The notes under the pieces were generated by a model. The model was given only the letters and a program-made list of their open reading frames with translations, had not been told where the DNA came from and made no database searches. From the NCBI RefSeq assembly GCF_003119115.1, contig NZ_CP022367.1, forward strand, positions 310,001 through 374,000: 64,000 bases of DNA. Reading direction: 5' to 3'. Below, one piece after another: positions 8,222 through 16,596 of this stretch. The DNA is from Azospirillum sp. TSH58 (GTDB lineage: Bacteria; Pseudomonadota; Alphaproteobacteria; Azospirillales; Azospirillaceae). The position numbers were made by a program, and so were the translations under genes. The first letter of the stretch is position 1, and every line of letters starts with the position of its first letter.

Positions 8222-9376
8222 TCAGTCGGCGGCGGTGTGGGGCGGGATGATCGGCGCCGCGGTGCCCGGCATCTTGGCCCGGCCGACGGTCGGGCGGCGC
8301 AGCCGCGGGGCGATGTACTGCTGGTAGAGCCCGGCCAGCCCGTTGGGGAACACCATGACCACGCCGATGAACAGGGCGCCCATGGCGAACAGCCACAGCT
8401 CCGGGAAGCTCTCCGACAGCATCGTCTTGGCCCAGTTGACCAGCAGCGTGCCGTACACCGCGCCCAGCAACGACAGCCGGCCGCCGACCGCGCAGTAGAT
8501 GACCATCTCGATCGACGGCACGATGCCGACGAAGGACGGCGACATGAAGCCGACCTGCAGCGTGAACATCGCGCCGCCCACCGCCGACAGCGCCGCGGCG
8601 AAGCAGAAGACGAAGATCTTGAAGTTGGCGACATCGTAGCCGGAGAAGCGGACCCGGTCCTCCTTGTCGCGCAGCGCCACCAGGATGCGCCCGAGCTTGG
8701 AGCGGCGGACATAGAGGCAGAGCAGGATGCAGCCGATCAGCAGGGCGGCGTTGACGAAGTAGAGGACCAGCTTCGCCTCGTCGGTGCGGATGTCCCAGCC
8801 CTTCAGCGTGCGCAGGTCGGTGATGCCGTTGATGCCGCCGGTGTAGCCCTGCTGGCCGACGATCAGGATGGTCAGGATGGCGGCAAAGGCCTGGGTGATG
8901 ATGGCGAAATAGACGCCGCCGACCCGCCGCTTGAACATCGCCAGCCCGACGATGAAGGCGAGCAGCGCCGGGACCGCCACCACCGCGACGATGGAGAAGG
9001 TCAGGCTGTGGAACGGCTCCCAGAACCAGGGCAGCGCCGTGAGCTGGTTCCAGTCCATGAAGTCGGGGATGCCGGGGGTGGACTGGATCTTCGTCGCCTC
9101 GGGGCTGGAGGCCTCCAGCTTCAGGAACATCGCCATGCAGTAGCCGCCGATGCCGAAGAAGATGCCCTGCCCCAGCGACAGGATGCCGGCGCTGCCCCAG
9201 CACAGCACGAGGCCGAGCGCCACGAAGGCGTAGGTCAGGTACTTGCCGACCATGTTCAGCCGGAAGATGTCGAGCCCCAGCGGCAGCACGATCACCAGCA
9301 GGGCGGCCAGCAGCAGGATGCCGGCGACGTCCCCGTCGATGCGCCCGAGAAGACCGTTTTGAGGGTTGCGCGTCAT
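8222..9376 (-). CDS. urtC: Urea/short-chain amide ABC transporter permease UrtC-like
   Basis: A 384-residue inner-membrane permease of the LivM/UrtC type, with about 8-10 hydrophobic segments. Landmarks include LCWGSAGILSLGQGIFFGIGGY near the N-terminus, YFAIITQAFAAILT, GYTGGINGIT, and the cytoplasmic coupling stretch LVALRDKEDRVRFSGYDV. The long extracytoplasmic loop (about residues 85-120) is usual for UrtC. It lies 13 nt after urtB and 13 nt before urtD. It pairs with UrtB to form the membrane channel. Confidence 0.92.
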   Translation of the reverse strand: MTRNPQNGLLGRIDGDVAGILLLAALLVIVLPLGLDIFRLNMVGKYLTYAFVALGLVLCWGSAGILSLGQGIFFGIGGYCMAMFLKLEASSPEATKIQSTPGIPDFMDWNQLTALPWFWEPFHSLTFSIVAVVAVPALLAFIVGLAMFKRRVGGVYFAIITQAFAAILTILIVGQQGYTGGINGITDLRTLKGWDIRTDEAKLVLYFVNAALLIGCILLCLYVRRSKLGRILVALRDKEDRVRFSGYDVANFKIFVFCFAAALSAVGGAMFTLQVGFMSPSFVGIVPSIEMVIYCAVGGRLSLLGAVYGTLLVNWAKTMLSESFPELWLFAMGALFIGVVMVFPNGLAGLYQQYIAPRLRRPTVGRAKMPGTAAPIIPPHTAAD

Positions 9377-9389
9377 GGTGAAGGACTCC

Positions 9390-10316
9390 TCAGCGGCGGA
9401 CTTTGAGGACGAACAGGCCCTGCGGGCGCAGCATCAGGATCACGACGACGGTCAGCAGCGTCAGCACCTTGGCGGTCGAGCCGCTGAGGAAGAACTCCAT
9501 CGTCGACTGGGCCTGGCTGATGGTGAAGGCCGACGCGATGGTGCCGATCAGGCTCTGGGCGCCGCCGAACACCACCACCAGGAAGGTGTCGACGATGTAG
9601 AGCTGGCCCGAGGTCGGACCGGTCGAGCCGACCATGGTGAAGGCGCTGCCCGCCACCCCGGCGATGCCGCAGCCGAGCCCGAAGGTGTAGCGGTCGACCT
9701 TCTCGGTGTTGATGCCGACGGCGCCGGCCATCGTGCGGTTCTGCATCACCGCCCGCACGCCCTGGCCCCAGCGCGAGCGGAACATCACGGCGTAGATGAC
9801 GACGGTGATGGCGATGGTCAGGGCCATGACGAACAGGCCGTTGATCGGCACCTCGATGGTGTCGGTGACGGCGACCGAGCCCATCAGCCAGTCCGGCAGG
9901 ACCACGCCGACCTCGCGCGCGCCAAAGACCGAGCGGAAGACCTGCTGGAGGATCAGGCTCAGCCCCCAGGTTGCCAGCAGCGTGTCGAGCGGGCGGCGGT
10001 AGAGGAAGCGGATCATCCCCCATTCCACCAGCATCCCCAGCGCCCCGCTGGCGAAGAAGGCCAGGATCATGGCGATGAAGAAATAGGCCGGGAACAGCGC
10101 CGGCACGGTGCTGGAGATGAAGTTCGAGCAGAGATAGGTCACGTAGGCGCCGAGGATCATGAACTCCCCGTGCGCCATGTTGATGACGCCCATCTGCCCG
10201 AAGATGATGGCGAGGCCCAGCGCCATCAGCACGAAAACGGAAAAGAGAATGAGCCCCGCGAATCCCTGCATGGCAAAGATCGACCCGAGCTCGGCCAGGC
10301 TGTAGCCCTCGAACAT
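9390..10316 (-). CDS. urtB: Urea/short-chain amide ABC transporter permease UrtB-like
   Basis: A 308-residue membrane permease of the LivH/UrtB type: GLAIIFGQMGVINMAHGEFMILGAY is the family hallmark, and RPLDTLLATWGLSLILQQ and RAVMQNRTMAGAVGINT follow. The ATG at 10316 (MFEGYS) is preferred over an upstream in-frame start because GGGAG lies 8 nt before it. It is separated from urtA by a large palindromic repeat, which may let the binding protein be made in excess over the membrane parts. Confidence 0.92.
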   Translation of the reverse strand: MFEGYSLAELGSIFAMQGFAGLILFSVFVLMALGLAIIFGQMGVINMAHGEFMILGAYVTYLCSNFISSTVPALFPAYFFIAMILAFFASGALGMLVEWGMIRFLYRRPLDTLLATWGLSLILQQVFRSVFGAREVGVVLPDWLMGSVAVTDTIEVPINGLFVMALTIAITVVIYAVMFRSRWGQGVRAVMQNRTMAGAVGINTEKVDRYTFGLGCGIAGVAGSAFTMVGSTGPTSGQLYIVDTFLVVVFGGAQSLIGTIASAFTISQAQSTMEFFLSGSTAKVLTLLTVVVILMLRPQGLFVLKVRR

Positions 10317-10338
10317 GATGGGAACTCCCGTCACACTT

Positions 10339-10448
10339 GCCCCCACCCCGGCCCTCCCCCGCTCTTGCAGGGGAGGGAGGCGGGAGCCTTGTCGGCGTTC
10401 GGCCGTCGTCCCCTCCCCCGCCCAGCGGGGAAGGGTCAGGGTGGGGGT
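10339..10448. repeat. GC-rich palindromic intergenic repeat, copy 3
   Basis: Two inverted arms (left CCCCCACCCCGGCCCTCCCC, right GGGGAAGGGTCAGGGTGGGG) frame a roughly 55-nt centre between urtA and urtB. It shares its core with the copies at 4.1 and 6.6 kb. It could act as a processing or stabilising hairpin downstream of urtA. Confidence 0.75.
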
Positions 10449-10456
10449 CTGACGCC

Positions 10457-10484
10457 CCGCCCCTTATTGCCCGCCCCTTACTGG
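10457..10484. repeat. 14-bp tandem duplication at the urtA stop codon
   Basis: ccgccccttattgc (10457-10470) and ccgccccttactgg (10471-10484) are adjacent and match at 12 of 14 positions. The second copy contains the real stop (reverse TAA). This is the same arrangement as at urtD and at the lyase gene. Confidence 0.7.
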
Positions 10485-11752
10485 TAGCCCTTCGGGAACG
10501 GGTTCGGCTCGATGAGGTCCGCCGTCTCGTAGACGACGTCGAACTGGCCGTCCGGGCGGGCGCGGCCGACGCGGGTCTTGCTCCACAGGTGATGGTTGCC
10601 GTGGACGCGGACATAGCCTTCCGGCGCGCCGCTGAACTCGATGCCTTCCGACGCGACGGCGATCTTGTCGATGTCGAAGCTCTTGGCCTTCTCCACCGTC
10701 AGCTTCCACAGCCAGGGGCCGAGATAGCCGGCCTGGGTCACGTCGCCGATGACGCTGTTGGCGCCCCACATCGCCTTGAAGGCGGCGACGAACTTCTCGT
10801 TGTTGGGATTCTGCAGCGACTGGAAGTACTTCATGCAGGCGTAGGCGCCGGCGATGTTCTCGCCGCCGATGCCGAGCATCTCGTCCTCGGTGACCGAGAT
10901 GGTCATCAGCACCTGCTTGTTCAGGTCGATGCCCGCCGCCTTCATCTGCTTGTAGAAGGCGACGTTCGAGCCGCCGACCACCGAGGCGTAGATGACGTCC
11001 GGCTTGGTCAGCTTGATCTTGTTGATGACCGAGTTGAACTGGGTGTGGCCGAGCGGGAAATACTCCTCGCCCACCACCTTCTGGCCCTTCATCTCGATGT
11101 GTTTGCGGGCGATCTTGTTGGAGGTGCGCGGCCAGATGTAGTCGGAGCCGATGAGGAAGAAGCTCTTGGCGCCCTTCTCCTTCGTCACCCAGTCCAGCCC
11201 GGCGAGGATCTGCTGGGTCGCCTCCTGCCCGGTGTAGATGACGTTCTTCGACTGCTCCAGCCCCTCGTAGAAGGTCGGGTAGTAGAGCATGCCGTTGTAC
11301 TGCTCGAACACCGGCAGCACCGCCTTGCGCGAGGCCGAGGTCCAGCAGCCGAACACCGCCGCCACCTTGTCCTCGACCAGCAGCTTGCGCGCCTTCTCGG
11401 CGAAGGTCGGCCAGTCGCTGGCGCCGTCCTCCTGGATCACCTCGATCTTGCGGCCGAGCACGCCGCCCATCTCGTTGATCTGGGCGATGGCCAGCTTCTC
11501 GGCCTGGACCGAGCCGGTTTCCGAGATCGCCATGGTGCCGGTGGTGGAATGCAGGATGCCGACCTTCACCGTGCTGTCGGTGACCGCCAGCTTCGTCGTG
11601 TTGACGGCGTCGGTCGGCAGCGCCTGGGCCAGCGCGCCGCGCGGCAGCAGCCCGACGGCCGGCAGCGCCGCCATGCCGAGAAGGAGCTTGCGGCGGAGCG
11701 GCGACGGCAGCCCGCCGGCGGGCTTGCCCGCATCGATCTTATCCGAGGACAT
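10478..11752 (-). CDS. urtA: Urea/short-chain amide ABC transporter substrate-binding protein UrtA-like
   Basis: A 424-residue periplasmic protein of the UrtA/FmdD (Peripla_BP_5) type. The N-terminus has an RRK plus hydrophobic core export signal (LRRKLLLGMAALPAVGLL) ending near GALAQA. The mature part begins around LAVTDSTVKVGILHSTTG. Conserved UrtA stretches include DGASDWPTFAEK, FGCWTSASRKAVLPVFE, GSDYIWPRT and the C-terminal GNHHLWSKTRVG. The ATG at 11752 follows AGGAGG. It is the first gene of the transporter run and lies divergent from the NCS1-sensor kinase. The binding domain of the chemoreceptor fusion at 4.2-6.6 kb is a clear paralogue. Confidence 0.93.
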   Translation of the reverse strand: MSSDKIDAGKPAGGLPSPLRRKLLLGMAALPAVGLLPRGALAQALPTDAVNTTKLAVTDSTVKVGILHSTTGTMAISETGSVQAEKLAIAQINEMGGVLGRKIEVIQEDGASDWPTFAEKARKLLVEDKVAAVFGCWTSASRKAVLPVFEQYNGMLYYPTFYEGLEQSKNVIYTGQEATQQILAGLDWVTKEKGAKSFFLIGSDYIWPRTSNKIARKHIEMKGQKVVGEEYFPLGHTQFNSVINKIKLTKPDVIYASVVGGSNVAFYKQMKAAGIDLNKQVLMTISVTEDEMLGIGGENIAGAYACMKYFQSLQNPNNEKFVAAFKAMWGANSVIGDVTQAGYLGPWLWKLTVEKAKSFDIDKIAVASEGIEFSGAPEGYVRVHGNHHLWSKTRVGRARPDGQFDVVYETADLIEPNPFPKGYQ

Positions 11753-12158
11753 GAAACCTCCTGCTGTTCGCCGTTGTCGCCTTGCAACGACGGCGCGCAA
11801 CCGGGCGCGGCCGTCGGACAGGCGGTGTTTTTTTGGGGGGTGGGCGGAACGTTCCGCGTTAGGACAGCCCGATGGTTGGCCGAACAGTGCATCGCAGCAA
11901 TACGTGGATTTGCGTATAGGGGCGCCGGTCGGCAAATCGTTATAAAATCGCGGGAGACTGGAACCGCCCAAGCACCCGCAACCACCCGGAAGCGAGTGGA
12001 ACAGTTGCCTCCACCCGCAAGAAACGACGTGTTTTAACTCTGTTGTCTGGCCGATCTGTTCCTGACAGACTGACGGGGACGCAGGATTTATTAGCGAAAA
12101 TGCCCGGAAACAGGGAAGATAAACAATCAGTATAACAAACATATCCTCAGGAGGGTGA
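11753..12158. promoter_or_regulatory. 406-bp divergent intergenic region between urtA and the NCS1-sensor kinase
   Basis: This gap must hold the promoters of both divergent transcripts. It contains an AT-richer part (about 11930-12145), a T-run near 11830, and an AGGAGG at 12149-12154 serving the kinase. I looked for a sigma-54 site in both directions and found none with correct spacing. A TATAAC at 12131-12136 is a possible -10 for the kinase but lacks a good -35. Confidence 0.5.
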
Positions 12159-15100
12159 ATGGGGCCGATGGCGGGGCGCCAGAGGGTGGTCGCGATCCGG
12201 CGGACCTACAACCGGTGGGTCGCCAACCAGACGCTGGAGGATTACGCGCTGCGCTTCACCGCGCGGAAGGCGCGGCGGTGGTCGCCGTTGCGCGTCGCCA
12301 ACACGGCGCTCGGCTCGATCTCCTTCCTGGCGCTGGAGGCCATCGGCGGGGCGATCACGCTGAGCTACGGCTTCACCAACGCGGCCCTCGCCATCCTGGC
12401 CGCCGCCGTCCTGATCTTCGCCAGCGCCCTGCCGATCAGCTACTACGCCAGCCGTTACGGCGTGGACATGGACCTGCTGACGCGCGGCGCCGGCTTCGGC
12501 TACATCGGCTCCACCATCACGTCGCTGATCTACGCCTCCTTCACCTTCATCTTCTTCGCCATCGAGGCGGCGATCATGGCGACCGCGCTGGAGATGGTCT
12601 TCGGCCTGCCGCTCGCCGCCGGCTACGTCGTCAGCTCGCTTCTGGTCATCCCGCTGGTCGCCTACGGCTTCACCGTCATCAGCCGCCTCCAGCTGTGGAC
12701 GCAGCCGCTGTGGCTGGCGCTGCACGCCCTGCCCTTCCTGTTCATCGCCGTCCAGGACCGCGAGTCCTTCGACGCCTGGACCAGCTTCACCGGCCAGGCG
12801 GCGGAGGCCGGCGGCACTTTCGACCTGATGCTGTTCGGTGCTGCGGCGTCGGTGGTGTTCTCCCTCCTGGCGCAGATCGGCGAGCAGGTCGATTTCATCC
12901 GCTTCCTGCCCTACGACCCCGACGCCACCGGCGCCAAGCGGCTGCGCTGGTGGGCGGCGCTGGTGGCCGCCGGGCCGGGCTGGATCGTCATCGGCACGAT
13001 CAAGCTGCTGCTCGGCTCCTTCCTGGTGGTGCTGGCGCTGCAGAACGCCGTGCCGCTGGAGATGGCGGCGGAGCCGACGCAGATGTACCTCGTCGCCTTC
13101 CACTATGTGACGCCGTCGCCGCAGCTCGCCCTCGGCCTGACCGGCCTGTTCGTCGTGCTGTCGCAGCTCAAGATCAACGTCACCAACACCTACGCCGGCT
13201 CCATCGCCTGGTCGAACTTCTTCTCGCGCCTGACCCACAGCCATCCCGGCCGGGTGGTCTGGGTGGTGTTCAACGTCGTCATCGGCCTGATGCTGATGGA
13301 ACTCGGCATCTACAAGACGCTGGAGCCGGTGCTGGGGCTCTATTCCAGCGTCGCCGCCTCCTGGATCGGCGCGCTGGTCGCCGATCTGGTGGTGAACAAG
13401 CCGCTGGGCCTCAGCCCGCGCCACGTCGAGTTCAAGCGCGCCCACCTCTACGACATCAACCCGGTGGGCGTCGGCGCCATGCTGCTGGCGACGGTGCTGT
13501 CGATGCTGGCCTTCCTCGACGCGCTGGGGCCGACACTGAGGGTCTGCGCGCCCTTCCTCGCCTTCGGAACCGCCTTCGTCGCGGCCCCAGCCATCGCCTG
13601 GGCGACGCGCGGCGGCACCTACATCGCGCGCCGCCCCTTCGACGACTGGAACGGCGAGGAGGCGATCCGCTGCTGCATCTGCCAGCACGCCTTCGAGACG
13701 GAGGACATGGCCCACTGCCCGGTCTATGCCGGGGCGATCTGCTCGCTCTGCTGCTCGCTGGACGCCCGCTGCGGCGACGGCTGCAAGAGCGACGCCCGGC
13801 TGGGCGTGCAGCTGCGCCGCGCGCTGGACGCCGTCCTGCCGCCGCGGGCGGCGACGGCGCTGAAGGCCCGGCTCGGCCATTATCTGGGCGTGCTGCTGAT
13901 GCTGGCGCTGGCGGTCGGCGCCGTGCTGTCGCTGGTCTATGTCGAGGTCGCCTCCGTCAACGCCGAGGCGCAGGCGCTGATCGGCAGCACGCTGTGGAAG
14001 GTCTTCTTCATCCTGATGATCGTCGCCGGCGTCGCCACCTGGCTGTTCGTCCTGGCGCGGGAAAGCCGCAAGGTGGCGCAGGAGGAGACGCAGAAGCAGA
14101 CCGCCCTGCTGATCCAGGAGATCGAGGCCCACGAGCGCACCGACGCCCAGCTGCAGAAGGCCAAGGAGGCGGCGGAGGCGGCGAACCTCGCCAAGAGCCG
14201 CTATCTCGTCGGCATCGGCCACGAGTTCCGCACGCCGCTGAGCGCCATCTTCGGCTATGCGCAGATCCTGGAGCGCGACCCCGCCATGCCGCCGCACCGG
14301 GTCGACGCCGTCCGCGTCATCCGGCGCAGCGCCGAGCATCTGGCCGGCCTGCTCGACGGCCTGCTGGACGTGTCGAAGATCGAAAGCGGCCGGCTGCAGC
14401 TGAACCGGGGCGAGGTGCGCTTCGGCGACCTGCTCGACCAGCTCGTCGGCATGTTCCACCTCCAGGCGGAGGCCAAGGGCATCGCCTTCCGCTTCGACGC
14501 GCCGGAGGACCTGCCGCCGGTCGTCTTCACCGACGAGGGGCGCATCCGCCAGATCCTCATCAACCTGCTGTCCAACGCCATCAAATTCACCGATTCCGGC
14601 TCGGTCTGCCTGCGCGTGCGCCACCGCAGCCAGATCGCCGAGTTCGAGGTGGAGGACACCGGTCCCGGCATCGCCGAGGCCGACCGCGAGCGCATCTTCG
14701 AACCGTTCGAGCGCGGATCGGCCGCCAACCCGATGGTGCCCGGCATGGGCCTCGGCCTGACCATCACCAAGCTGCTGACCGAGGTGATGGGCGGCGAGAT
14801 CACCGTGACCAGCACGCCCGGCAAGGGCAGCCTGTTCCGGGTGCGGCTGATGATGTCGGCGGCGATGCTGTCCACCGCCGCCAGCCAGCCCGACCATCCG
14901 ATCCGCGGCTATCGCGGGCCGCGCCTGACCGTTCTGGTCACCGACGACGACCTCGCCCACCGCAACCTGCTGGCCGATCTGCTGGCGGAGCTGGGATTCA
15001 CCGTGTTCAAGGCGACCGACGGGCCGAACTGCCTCGCCCTGGCGGAGCTGCACCGGCCGGACATCCTGCTGCTCGACATCTCCATGCCCGGCATGAACGG

Positions 15101-15671
15101 GCTGGAGGTGGCGCGGCGCCTGCGTGCCGCCGGCCACACCGACACCACCATCATCCTGGTGTCCGCCGACACGCGGGAGGACCGCTCCGGTGCCGGTTCC
15201 GGTTTCGGCGCCGACGGCGACCAGCCCCACGACGGGTTCGCCGCCAAGCCGGTGTCCATCCCGAAGCTGCTGGCCTGCATCGGCCGGCTTCGCGGCATCG
15301 CGTGGGAGTACGAGGCGCCGGCCGACACCGACGCCGGACCGCCGGTCTTCGCCGCGTCGGAGCTGCCGCCGCAGCACCACATCGCCGAGCTGATCCATCT
15401 CGGCCGCATCGGCTACGTGCGCGGCATGCAGGCCAAGCTCGCCGAGATCGCCGCCGCCCATCCGGAGCTGGAGCGCTTCGTCGGCCGCATGCGCACGCTC
15501 GTCAGCAATTACGACCTGAACCAGTATATGGCCGCGCTGGAGGCGGTGTACCGCGATGACAGCCATGACAACTCCCGCCCAGTCATGCCCGGCCATGACA
15601 AACCCCGCCATGACGAGTCCAGCCATGACGAGTCCAGCCATGACGATGAAATCCGTAACCAAACCGCGTGA
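12159..15671 (+). CDS. NCS1-type transporter-domain hybrid sensor histidine kinase/response regulator
   Basis: A 1170-residue membrane sensor. Residues about 20-490 match the NCS1 cytosine/purine/allantoin permease fold with about 12 helices (LGSISFLALEAIGGAITLSYG; LKINVTNTYAGSIAW). Residues 505-542 form a Cys-rich patch (CCIC, CSLCC, CGDGC). Two more helices (about 572-635) and a coiled coil lead to a HisKA domain with H-box GHEFRTPLSAIFGY, an HATPase domain (NLLSNAIKFTDSG, VEDTGPGI, GMGLGLTITK) and a receiver (VTDDD, phosphoacceptor in LLLDISMPGMNG). The C-terminus ends in HDESS repeats. The ATG at 12159 follows AGGAGG. It is divergent from urtA and overlaps its probable partner regulator, so it likely senses a nitrogen compound such as urea, an amide or a purine derivative and controls the amide genes. 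Confidence 0.9.
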   Translation: MGPMAGRQRVVAIRRTYNRWVANQTLEDYALRFTARKARRWSPLRVANTALGSISFLALEAIGGAITLSYGFTNAALAILAAAVLIFASALPISYYASRYGVDMDLLTRGAGFGYIGSTITSLIYASFTFIFFAIEAAIMATALEMVFGLPLAAGYVVSSLLVIPLVAYGFTVISRLQLWTQPLWLALHALPFLFIAVQDRESFDAWTSFTGQAAEAGGTFDLMLFGAAASVVFSLLAQIGEQVDFIRFLPYDPDATGAKRLRWWAALVAAGPGWIVIGTIKLLLGSFLVVLALQNAVPLEMAAEPTQMYLVAFHYVTPSPQLALGLTGLFVVLSQLKINVTNTYAGSIAWSNFFSRLTHSHPGRVVWVVFNVVIGLMLMELGIYKTLEPVLGLYSSVAASWIGALVADLVVNKPLGLSPRHVEFKRAHLYDINPVGVGAMLLATVLSMLAFLDALGPTLRVCAPFLAFGTAFVAAPAIAWATRGGTYIARRPFDDWNGEEAIRCCICQHAFETEDMAHCPVYAGAICSLCCSLDARCGDGCKSDARLGVQLRRALDAVLPPRAATALKARLGHYLGVLLMLALAVGAVLSLVYVEVASVNAEAQALIGSTLWKVFFILMIVAGVATWLFVLARESRKVAQEETQKQTALLIQEIEAHERTDAQLQKAKEAAEAANLAKSRYLVGIGHEFRTPLSAIFGYAQILERDPAMPPHRVDAVRVIRRSAEHLAGLLDGLLDVSKIESGRLQLNRGEVRFGDLLDQLVGMFHLQAEAKGIAFRFDAPEDLPPVVFTDEGRIRQILINLLSNAIKFTDSGSVCLRVRHRSQIAEFEVEDTGPGIAEADRERIFEPFERGSAANPMVPGMGLGLTITKLLTEVMGGEITVTSTPGKGSLFRVRLMMSAAMLSTAASQPDHPIRGYRGPRLTVLVTDDDLAHRNLLADLLAELGFTVFKATDGPNCLALAELHRPDILLLDISMPGMNGLEVARRLRAAGHTDTTIILVSADTREDRSGAGSGFGADGDQPHDGFAAKPVSIPKLLACIGRLRGIAWEYEAPADTDAGPPVFAASELPPQHHIAELIHLGRIGYVRGMQAKLAEIAAAHPELERFVGRMRTLVSNYDLNQYMAALEAVYRDDSHDNSRPVMPGHDKPRHDESSHDESSHDDEIRNQTA

Positions 15672-16590
15672 CGTCGTTCTTGTCGTCGACGATTCGCCCG
15701 AAGCCCTCAGCTTCCTGACCGACGCGCTGGAGGAGGCCGGGGTGACCGTGCTGGTGGCGCTGGACGGCCGCAAGGCGCTGGCCCTGCTGGAGCAGGTGAC
15801 GCCGGACGTCATCCTGATGGACGCCATCATGCCGGGGCTGGACGGCTTCGAAACCTGCCGGCACCTGAAGCGCAGCAGCCAGGTCGCCCATGTCCCCGTC
15901 ATCTTCATGACCGGCCTGACCGAGACGGAGCACATCCTGAAGGGCTTCGCCGCCGGCGGGGTCGATTACGTCACCAAGCCCATCGTCGCCGAGACCCTGA
16001 TCGCCCGCATGTACGCCCATCTCGCCAACGCCCGCGTGGCCCAGAGCACGCGGGCGGCGCTGGACGTCACCGGCCGCACCCTGCTGGCCGCCAACCACCG
16101 GGGCGAGGTGCTGTGGTGCACGCCGCAGACCACCCGCATGCTGGAGGCGGCCTTCGGCACCGCCGGGGGGGATGGCGTCCCGACCGGCATCTCCTTGCCG
16201 GAGGAGGCGCGGCGCTGGCTGGCCGACCGTCAGGCCGGCGGTCCCGGACGCAAGGCCGACAGCGTGGTGATCGCCACCGGCGCGGACGGCCGCCGCCTGC
16301 GCCTGAGCCCGGTCGGCCAGACCGGCGCCGACGAAATCCTCCTTCAACTGGCCGAGGAGACGGGCGCCGGCGAGGACACGCAGCTCAAGGACAAGCTGTC
16401 CCTGACCCCGCGGGAGGCGGAGGTGCTGATGTGGGTCGCCAACGGCAAGCCCAACCGCGACATCGCCGAAATCCTCGGCCTCAGCCCGCGCACGGTCGAC
16501 AAGCATCTGGAACAGATCTATGCGAAGCTCGGCGTCGAGAACCGCGCCGCCGCCGCCGCGATGGCGGTGCGGGCGCTGAACGGCCGGTAA
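15556..16590 (+). CDS. LuxR/NarL-type response regulator
   Basis: A response regulator of up to 344 residues. The receiver spans about residues 38-155 (VVLVVDDSPEA, phosphoacceptor in ILMDAIMPGLDG, then PVIFMTGL and VTKPI). The C-terminus is a LuxR/FixJ helix-turn-helix (LTPREAEVLMWVANGKPNRD, LSPRTVDKHLEQIYAKL). A roughly 100-residue linker with a possible degenerate PAS-like fold lies between. The start is uncertain. ATG at 15556 has GGAGG upstream and overlaps the kinase gene by 116 nt; further in-frame ATGs occur at 15610, 15625, 15640 and 15646 inside a tandem repeat. It is almost certainly the partner of the preceding kinase. Confidence 0.88.
   Translation: MTAMTTPAQSCPAMTNPAMTSPAMTSPAMTMKSVTKPRDVVLVVDDSPEALSFLTDALEEAGVTVLVALDGRKALALLEQVTPDVILMDAIMPGLDGFETCRHLKRSSQVAHVPVIFMTGLTETEHILKGFAAGGVDYVTKPIVAETLIARMYAHLANARVAQSTRAALDVTGRTLLAANHRGEVLWCTPQTTRMLEAAFGTAGGDGVPTGISLPEEARRWLADRQAGGPGRKADSVVIATGADGRRLRLSPVGQTGADEILLQLAEETGAGEDTQLKDKLSLTPREAEVLMWVANGKPNRDIAEILGLSPRTVDKHLEQIYAKLGVENRAAAAAMAVRALNGR
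15565..15648 (+). repeat. 15-bp tandem repeat translated in two overlapping genes
   Basis: Units of ccatgacgagtccag (15608-15622 and 15623-15637), with degenerate copies on both sides, lie where the kinase and regulator genes overlap. One frame gives HDESS repeats at the kinase C-terminus; the other gives MTSPA repeats at the regulator N-terminus, each with an in-frame ATG. Confidence 0.85.
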
Positions 16591-16596
16591 GGGGAC

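Noticed and set aside
11753..12158. A sigma-54 promoter for urtA or the sensor kinase
   Set aside because: TTGGCCGAACAGTGCATC looks similar but the GG-to-GC spacing is one base short, and no other candidate fits on either strand.
12147..15935. A minus-strand frame of over 1200 codons opposite the NCS1-sensor kinase
   Set aside because: It is antisense to a kinase with all motifs present, and has His/Gln/Arg/Gly-rich composition without domains.
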